NCBI GenBank assembly: GCA_001801365.1
Contig: MGXL01000010.1
Location: forward strand, 1-19,248
DNA from: Gammaproteobacteria bacterium RBG_16_57_12
GTDB lineage: Bacteria; Pseudomonadota; Gammaproteobacteria; RBG-16-57-12
DNA length: 19,248 nucleotides
Direction of reading: 5' to 3'
Shown here in pieces: positions 15,270 to 19,248 of this stretch (position 1 is its first letter; each line of letters starts with the position of its first letter). The notes under the pieces are model-generated. The model saw nothing but the letters and a program-made list of their open reading frames with translations. It did no database searches and had not been told where the DNA came from. A program made the position numbers and the translations under genes.

Positions 15270-16412
15270 TTATTTACCGGCGTAGATCCCCCCCAGAACC
15301 ACAGTGTGTCGCGCCCCGGTCACGCTGGGCAGGTTACCTGGCCGATGCGCCAGGCGTTGAGCCGCCAGCCAGGCAAAGGCGGCCCCCTCTACCCAGTCGG
15401 GATGAATTCCGAAACCTTCAGTACTGATGATTTCACAATCAGACAATTGTGATCTCAATCTGCTTATTAGTGCCGCATTATGCCAGCCGCCGCCGCACAC
15501 CAATATCTGCCGTGTTTCTGGTGCATACCGGAGGATGGCCTGAGCAATGGAACCAGCCGTGAGGGCTCCCAGGGTTGCCTGGATATCCCTGGCCTGTTCA
15601 TGGGTTGTGGGTAGATGTCTTGCCTGCTCCAGAATCTGATGCAGCCAGTTCAGGTTGAAACGCTCCCGTCCGGTACTCTTCGGTGGCGGAAGCTGGAAAT
15701 AGTCATCAGTCAGCATCAGGGTTAGCAATTGAGGAATAATCTCTCCAGCGGCGCCCCAGTGCCCCTTGTTATCCCATGGCTGGTTGATCTGCAGCTGTGC
15801 CCAGGCATCCAGTAATACATTGCCAGGCCCCGTATCAAAGCCCCGGACCAGCTCATCCGGGATAGAGGGCAGGATGGTGATATTGGCCATGCCGCCGATG
15901 TTGAGTACAACCCGGGCATATGCGGTGGTTCTGAAAAGGGCGTTATGAAAGACCGGAACTAGGGGAGCGCCCTGGCCGCCGGCGGCCATGTCACGACGAC
16001 GAAAGTCGGCTACTACGGATATGCCGGTGAGTTCAGCCAGGAGATTGGGATCGCCAATCTGAAGAGTGGTCGGGTGATCGGCCAGTGGTAAATGCCGGAT
16101 GGTCTGGCCATGACTGCCGATGGCGCGGATCTGATCGGCTGGTATCTGCTGCCTATCCAGCAGATGCTGTACCACACCGGCGTAAAATTGCGCCAGCCGG
16201 ATATCCATCCCCATGACAAGGTCCAGATCAACGACCTTCGCCTGGCAAAGGCGCACCAGTTCTTCGCGCATCTCCTGCGGATAAGGCCGGGTGATCCCCG
16301 CCATGAATCTAGGCTTGTCATCCATATAGGCCATTAGCACCGCGTCACAGCCGTCTAGACTGGTGCCCGACATGAGTCCGAGATACAGCCCTGGGATTAC
16401 CTTGTCTGTCAT
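15270..16412 (-). CDS. anmK: Anhydro-N-acetylmuramic acid kinase
   Basis: This cytoplasmic wall-recycling enzyme opens and phosphorylates 1,6-anhydroMurNAc to MurNAc-6-phosphate using ATP. The product is 380 residues from the ATG at 16412. Family motifs are present in order: G-L-M-S-G-T-S-L-D-G near the N-terminus, G-S-H-G-Q-T-I-R-H, N-I-G-G-M-A-N-I-T, F-D-T-G-P-G-N-V-L-L-D and V-C-G-G-G-W-H-N. A GTG at 16424 would add four residues; neither start has a clear SD. It lies 42-54 nt after the M23 peptidase gene on the same strand, consistent with one wall-turnover unit. Confidence 0.94.
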   Translation of the reverse strand: MTDKVIPGLYLGLMSGTSLDGCDAVLMAYMDDKPRFMAGITRPYPQEMREELVRLCQAKVVDLDLVMGMDIRLAQFYAGVVQHLLDRQQIPADQIRAIGSHGQTIRHLPLADHPTTLQIGDPNLLAELTGISVVADFRRRDMAAGGQGAPLVPVFHNALFRTTAYARVVLNIGGMANITILPSIPDELVRGFDTGPGNVLLDAWAQLQINQPWDNKGHWGAAGEIIPQLLTLMLTDDYFQLPPPKSTGRERFNLNWLHQILEQARHLPTTHEQARDIQATLGALTAGSIAQAILRYAPETRQILVCGGGWHNAALISRLRSQLSDCEIISTEGFGIHPDWVEGAAFAWLAAQRLAHRPGNLPSVTGARHTVVLGGIYAGK

Positions 16413-16466
16413 GGATGGCAGCACATAGTGAGGAGCCTGACCTTGGGGTTGCAGCTGAGTGCCCGT

Positions 16467-17861
16467 CTAGAAAGTATTTTCTGCCAGCAGAGCGTTTTCA
16501 AGCATATCCAGCATGACAATCATGCTACGGCTTTTCTGCTTGAAATCAGCCAGAAATTTTTCACTGATCGGTAGCGCATTGGGCAGCTTGACGGTCAGGG
16601 GGTTGCGATGGATGCCGTTGACAAGAAATTCATAATGGAGGTGTGGTCCTGTGGCCAGGCCCGACATGCCGACATAACCGATGGTCTGCCCCTGACGTAC
16701 CGGCTTCCCGGGCGTGATGCCGCGGGCATACCCCGATAGGTGACCATACAGGGTGCTGTACTGGGTACCGTGCTGGACAATAATGGTTCTGCCGTAACCG
16801 CCCTTGGTGCCTTTGAAGAGTATCTTGCCGTCGCCGGCCGCCTTGATCGGCGTGCCTACCGCCGCGGCATAATCCACCCCGCGGTGCGGGCGCTTTGTGC
16901 CCAGGATAGGATGATAGCGCTCACCCTGAAAGCCCGAACTGACTCGGCGAAAATCCACCGGGCTACGCAGAAAGGCCTTGCGCAGGCTATTGCCTTCCGG
17001 GGTAAAGTAATCGCTGCCGCCCTCCGGGTCGGTATAACGCAGGGCCCGATAAGTCCTGCCCTGGTTGGTGAAATCCGCCGCCAGAATATGGCCATTACCG
17101 ATCTTTTCCCCGTCCAGATAGAGCTCTTCGTAGATCACTGAAAAGCGATCGTTCTCACGGATGTCGAGGGCAAAATCGACATCCCAGGCAAAGATGTTGG
17201 CCAGTTCCATAATAAGGTCGTCACTGAGCCCTGCCGCCTGGCCGGCCAGAAACAGTGAGCTAGTGATGGCGCCGCTTGCCTGGGTGATATATCTTTCCGG
17301 GGTTTTGACTAGCACATGGGCGGAATAGGCGTCATCATTGTTTGTGATATGGAGTGATGATGTCGTGTCTATTTTGTAGACCAATTGTTGTATCTGATTG
17401 TTTGTGCCGATCCGGAACAGTAATTGATTTCCCGGGAGCAGGTGCTTCAGGGTAGCGGCCTCCTTGCCACTTTCAAGTATATTGAAGAGATGATTTTGAT
17501 CCAGGGCCAAATCGGTGAAAATGCCGGATAAGGTGTCACCCTTTTTTATCGTGACGGTTTTTTCTTGTAGGGCATTTATATCGGGGATGGCAGGGACACT
17601 TGATGCCGAGGTTCCGGTGGCTGGTCCCTGATCCGGGGCCGGCAAGGCAAGAGGGCGAATTTCGGACTCGGGGTTGGCGGCTGAACCGGCATCGACGCGT
17701 ATGGCCTCCGCCTCGTTGCTCGTCAAGGCCAGGAACGCGCCGGGGATGATAATCGCTGTCAGCAGCAGGAATATATGCAGCCGTGTCACGCCGATTCTGG
17801 AACGTCGTTCCGTCTGGTCAGCGGTCTTGTAATCCTTGTTGATTGTTGATTCGCTTGCCAC
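16467..17861 (-). CDS. MepM-like M23 peptidoglycan DD-endopeptidase with LysM/OapA-type domain
   Basis: The 464-residue protein has a cytoplasmic tail, a TM or signal-anchor (about residues 28-46), and a Pro/Ala-rich linker. A LysM-like domain follows (about 101-150, V-T-I-K-K-G-D-T-L-S-G-I-F), then a middle domain and a C-terminal M23 domain (about 308-420). Zinc and catalytic residues are present: H326 and D330 in H-R-G-V-D, H374 in Y-G-H-L, H407 and H409 in H-L-H-Y-E-F. It should cut peptide cross-links in the periplasm, as MepM does. The start is GTG at 17861 with AGGCGG four nt upstream; a good promoter lies at 17896-17925. It is paired with anmK and lies near the bactofilin gene. Confidence 0.92.
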   Translation of the reverse strand: MASESTINKDYKTADQTERRSRIGVTRLHIFLLLTAIIIPGAFLALTSNEAEAIRVDAGSAANPESEIRPLALPAPDQGPATGTSASSVPAIPDINALQEKTVTIKKGDTLSGIFTDLALDQNHLFNILESGKEAATLKHLLPGNQLLFRIGTNNQIQQLVYKIDTTSSLHITNNDDAYSAHVLVKTPERYITQASGAITSSLFLAGQAAGLSDDLIMELANIFAWDVDFALDIRENDRFSVIYEELYLDGEKIGNGHILAADFTNQGRTYRALRYTDPEGGSDYFTPEGNSLRKAFLRSPVDFRRVSSGFQGERYHPILGTKRPHRGVDYAAAVGTPIKAAGDGKILFKGTKGGYGRTIIVQHGTQYSTLYGHLSGYARGITPGKPVRQGQTIGYVGMSGLATGPHLHYEFLVNGIHRNPLTVKLPNALPISEKFLADFKQKSRSMIVMLDMLENALLAENTF

Positions 17862-17895
17862 GACCGCCTATGTCCATAGAGTATTAGAATGAGCA

Positions 17896-17925
17896 ATTAT
17901 CCAACGATGTGCGCCATGCTGTAAA
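17896..17925 (-). promoter_or_regulatory. Candidate sigma-70 promoter of the M23 peptidase gene
   Basis: On the minus strand, TTTACA (17920-17925) and GATAAT (17896-17901) are separated by 18 nt, each matching five of six consensus bases. The predicted transcript would start about 25-30 nt before the GTG start at 17861. Confidence 0.6.
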
Positions 17926-17979
17926 CAAGATAAATGGATTAGTTCCAGGAAGGCCTCGTAGCCATTGTTATTTGATTCA

Positions 17980-18960
17980 TTAACCAGGAGAAGTATTGTC
18001 TGTGGGTAATGTATTCTCCCGATCGCCCACAGCAACCTGATTGCGACCGTTTTCCTTGGCCCGGTACAGGGCAGAGTCCGCAGTCTGAATCAGTTGCTCG
18101 TATTTGCCATCATCCGGGTGAAACTCCGCCACACCCAGGCTTGCGCTGACCTCAAGGGACAGATCGGCTATGACCAGCGGCGAATCCGTCAGGGCCGAGC
18201 GCAAACGTTCAGCTACAATGACAGCCCCCGCGAGGTTGGTTTCCGGCAGTATGGCGGCAAATTCCTCGCCCCCATAGCGCCCCATGATATCGGCGGTGCG
18301 CAGATAATTACTGAAGCGTTCCGTGGCGATTTTGAGCACCTTGTCTCCAACGGTATGGCCGTAGGTATCATTGATTTTTTTGAAATGATCCAGGTCGATG
18401 ATAATGAAGCTGAATGTCCCGCCATAACGTTTGATCCGCCCGAATTCCTTGGCCAGAAATTCTTCGAGGTAGCGGCGGTTGTATACACCGGTAAGGCCGT
18501 CACGGATGCTGGTTTCTTCGAGCTTTACCAGGGATTCATTCAGCATCTCGGCGTAGATGCTGGTATCCGTGACATCGAACAGGGTTACGCAGACAGATTG
18601 AATCTCGCCGCTCTGGTCCTTGACCGGCAGGAAGGTGCAATTCTGGCGCATGCAGTCGATGTTGCCCGTGACCGGGCGGTTGTGGGAGAACCTGAACAGG
18701 TAGGGCCGTTGTTCCCAGGAGGTGAAGGAATAATTCTTCAACAGAAACACATTGCGGATTTTGCGTTCCAGCCATTTGCGTGGCAGTTCCGGGAAGCAGT
18801 CAAACAGGTTTTTCCCCACCACCTCGTGGGCCTTGCGATCGGATCCGCCTTCCATGAAACGGTTCCATAAAATCACTTCCATGTCCTGATTTACCGCAAA
18901 TACACCGACCTCGACACTATCGATGATGTATCTGAGCAGCGAAGTGTCATGATCATGCAT
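17980..18960 (-). CDS. Cytoplasmic PAS-GGDEF diguanylate cyclase
   Basis: The 326-residue protein has no TM segment. A PAS domain (about residues 5-135, with V-G-V-F-A-V-N and D-M-E-V-I-L-W-N-R) is joined by a short helix to a GGDEF domain (about 150-315). The active motif is G-G-E-E-F at 230-234, a functional variant. R-T-A-D at 221-224 is five residues upstream, matching the RxxD inhibition site. D-G-L-T-G-V-Y-N-R-R marks the domain start. It should make c-di-GMP under control of its PAS domain. The ATG lies 3 nt after the stop of the CheC-like gene, indicating coupling with that phosphatase and perhaps a response regulator farther upstream. Confidence 0.92.
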   Translation of the reverse strand: MHDHDTSLLRYIIDSVEVGVFAVNQDMEVILWNRFMEGGSDRKAHEVVGKNLFDCFPELPRKWLERKIRNVFLLKNYSFTSWEQRPYLFRFSHNRPVTGNIDCMRQNCTFLPVKDQSGEIQSVCVTLFDVTDTSIYAEMLNESLVKLEETSIRDGLTGVYNRRYLEEFLAKEFGRIKRYGGTFSFIIIDLDHFKKINDTYGHTVGDKVLKIATERFSNYLRTADIMGRYGGEEFAAILPETNLAGAVIVAERLRSALTDSPLVIADLSLEVSASLGVAEFHPDDGKYEQLIQTADSALYRAKENGRNQVAVGDRENTLPTDNTSPG

Positions 18961-18963
18961 GGT

Positions 18964-19248
18964 CTAAAGAGATTCCAGAAAATGGTCCAGGGATTTGCAG
19001 AGGGTGCTGATGGCTTCATCCTCCATCAGGATCAGCAGATGGCTCTTGAAATCGCTGTTTTCCAGTCCGAAATTGACCTCCACCAATAAGGCGTGTTTCC
19101 AGCCGAGGTTCTCGGTGGCCATGATCCTATGCAAGGGGACGCGTTCAGCCAGGATGTTGGGCGATGAATAGCTGAGCGCGGTATTCAATTGCTCCGCGAT
19201 ACCGTTGAGGCAGGCGCCGACCAGGATATTGCTGACATCCAGGAGGAG
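18964..19248 (-). CDS. CheC/CheX-like phosphatase (5' partial)
   Basis: The frame is open to the window edge; 94 residues are visible. The segment L-L-L-D-V-S-N-I-L-V-G-A-C-L-N at the visible N-terminus resembles the CheC helix carrying the E-x2-N pair. A proline follows after 22 residues (S-S-P-N-I), which fits the CheC consensus N-x22-P. Here the acidic position is Asp instead of Glu. A hydrophobic strand pattern (L-L-V-E-V-N-F and S-H-L-L-I-L-M) completes the fold. Family members dephosphorylate CheY-type receiver domains. It is coupled to the PAS-GGDEF cyclase 3 nt downstream. Assignment rests on a partial sequence; activity is inferred. Confidence 0.7.
   Translation of the reverse strand, partial: LLLDVSNILVGACLNGIAEQLNTALSYSSPNILAERVPLHRIMATENLGWKHALLVEVNFGLENSDFKSHLLILMEDEAISTLCKSLDHFLESL

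Noticed and set aside
18094..18870. Long plus-strand open frame of 258 codons opposite the PAS-GGDEF gene
   Set aside because: It is the antisense of a clearly conserved GGDEF gene; no start signal or family motif was seen.

Overview
The window looks like a chromosomal segment of a respiratory gammaproteobacterium. The order argC – DUF6776 – bactofilin – erpA, facing anmK – M23 peptidase, is one I associate with gammaproteobacterial genomes, especially sulfur- or iron-oxidising lineages. That placement is inference from gene content; no rRNA or marker-gene comparison was possible. No tRNA, rRNA, CRISPR array, transposase or phage gene was seen.

Layout. (1) 1-4017, plus strand: the end of a cytochrome c maturation operon (ccmH partial, ccmI), then two tandem seven-bladed propeller proteins, one a lipoprotein and one membrane-anchored, closed by a strong terminator at 4049-4085. 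(2) 4172-7852, plus: a membrane diguanylate cyclase whose periplasmic sensor carries a CxxCH heme site, followed 3 nt later by an LTA-synthase/OpgB-type membrane sulfatase. (3) 7975-9899, minus: a pentaheme periplasmic cytochrome overlapping a six-bladed NHL lipoprotein by 25 nt. (4) 10198-12281, plus, divergent from block 3: two ORFs with three CxxCH sites each, in different frames, joined at an A10 run. They are most simply read as one hexaheme cytochrome made by -1 frameshifting or slippage. (5) 12315-15171, plus: argC, a DUF6776 membrane coiled-coil protein, bactofilin and erpA, ending in a terminator. (6) 15270-19248, minus: anmK and an M23 endopeptidase (wall recycling and remodelling), then a soluble PAS-GGDEF cyclase and a partial CheC/CheX-like phosphatase.

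How it fits together. The Ccm genes make the machinery that attaches heme to CxxCH sites, and the window holds about twelve such sites in three loci. Three secreted propellers lie beside cytochrome or cytochrome-maturation genes. A heme-binding c-di-GMP cyclase could report redox state, and a second cyclase is coupled to a CheC-like phosphatase. The most notable signal is the -1 frameshift arrangement at 11260-11283: an SD-like GAGG, a 10-nt spacer, an A AAA AAC heptamer and an immediate TGA. It would yield triheme and hexaheme forms from one gene.
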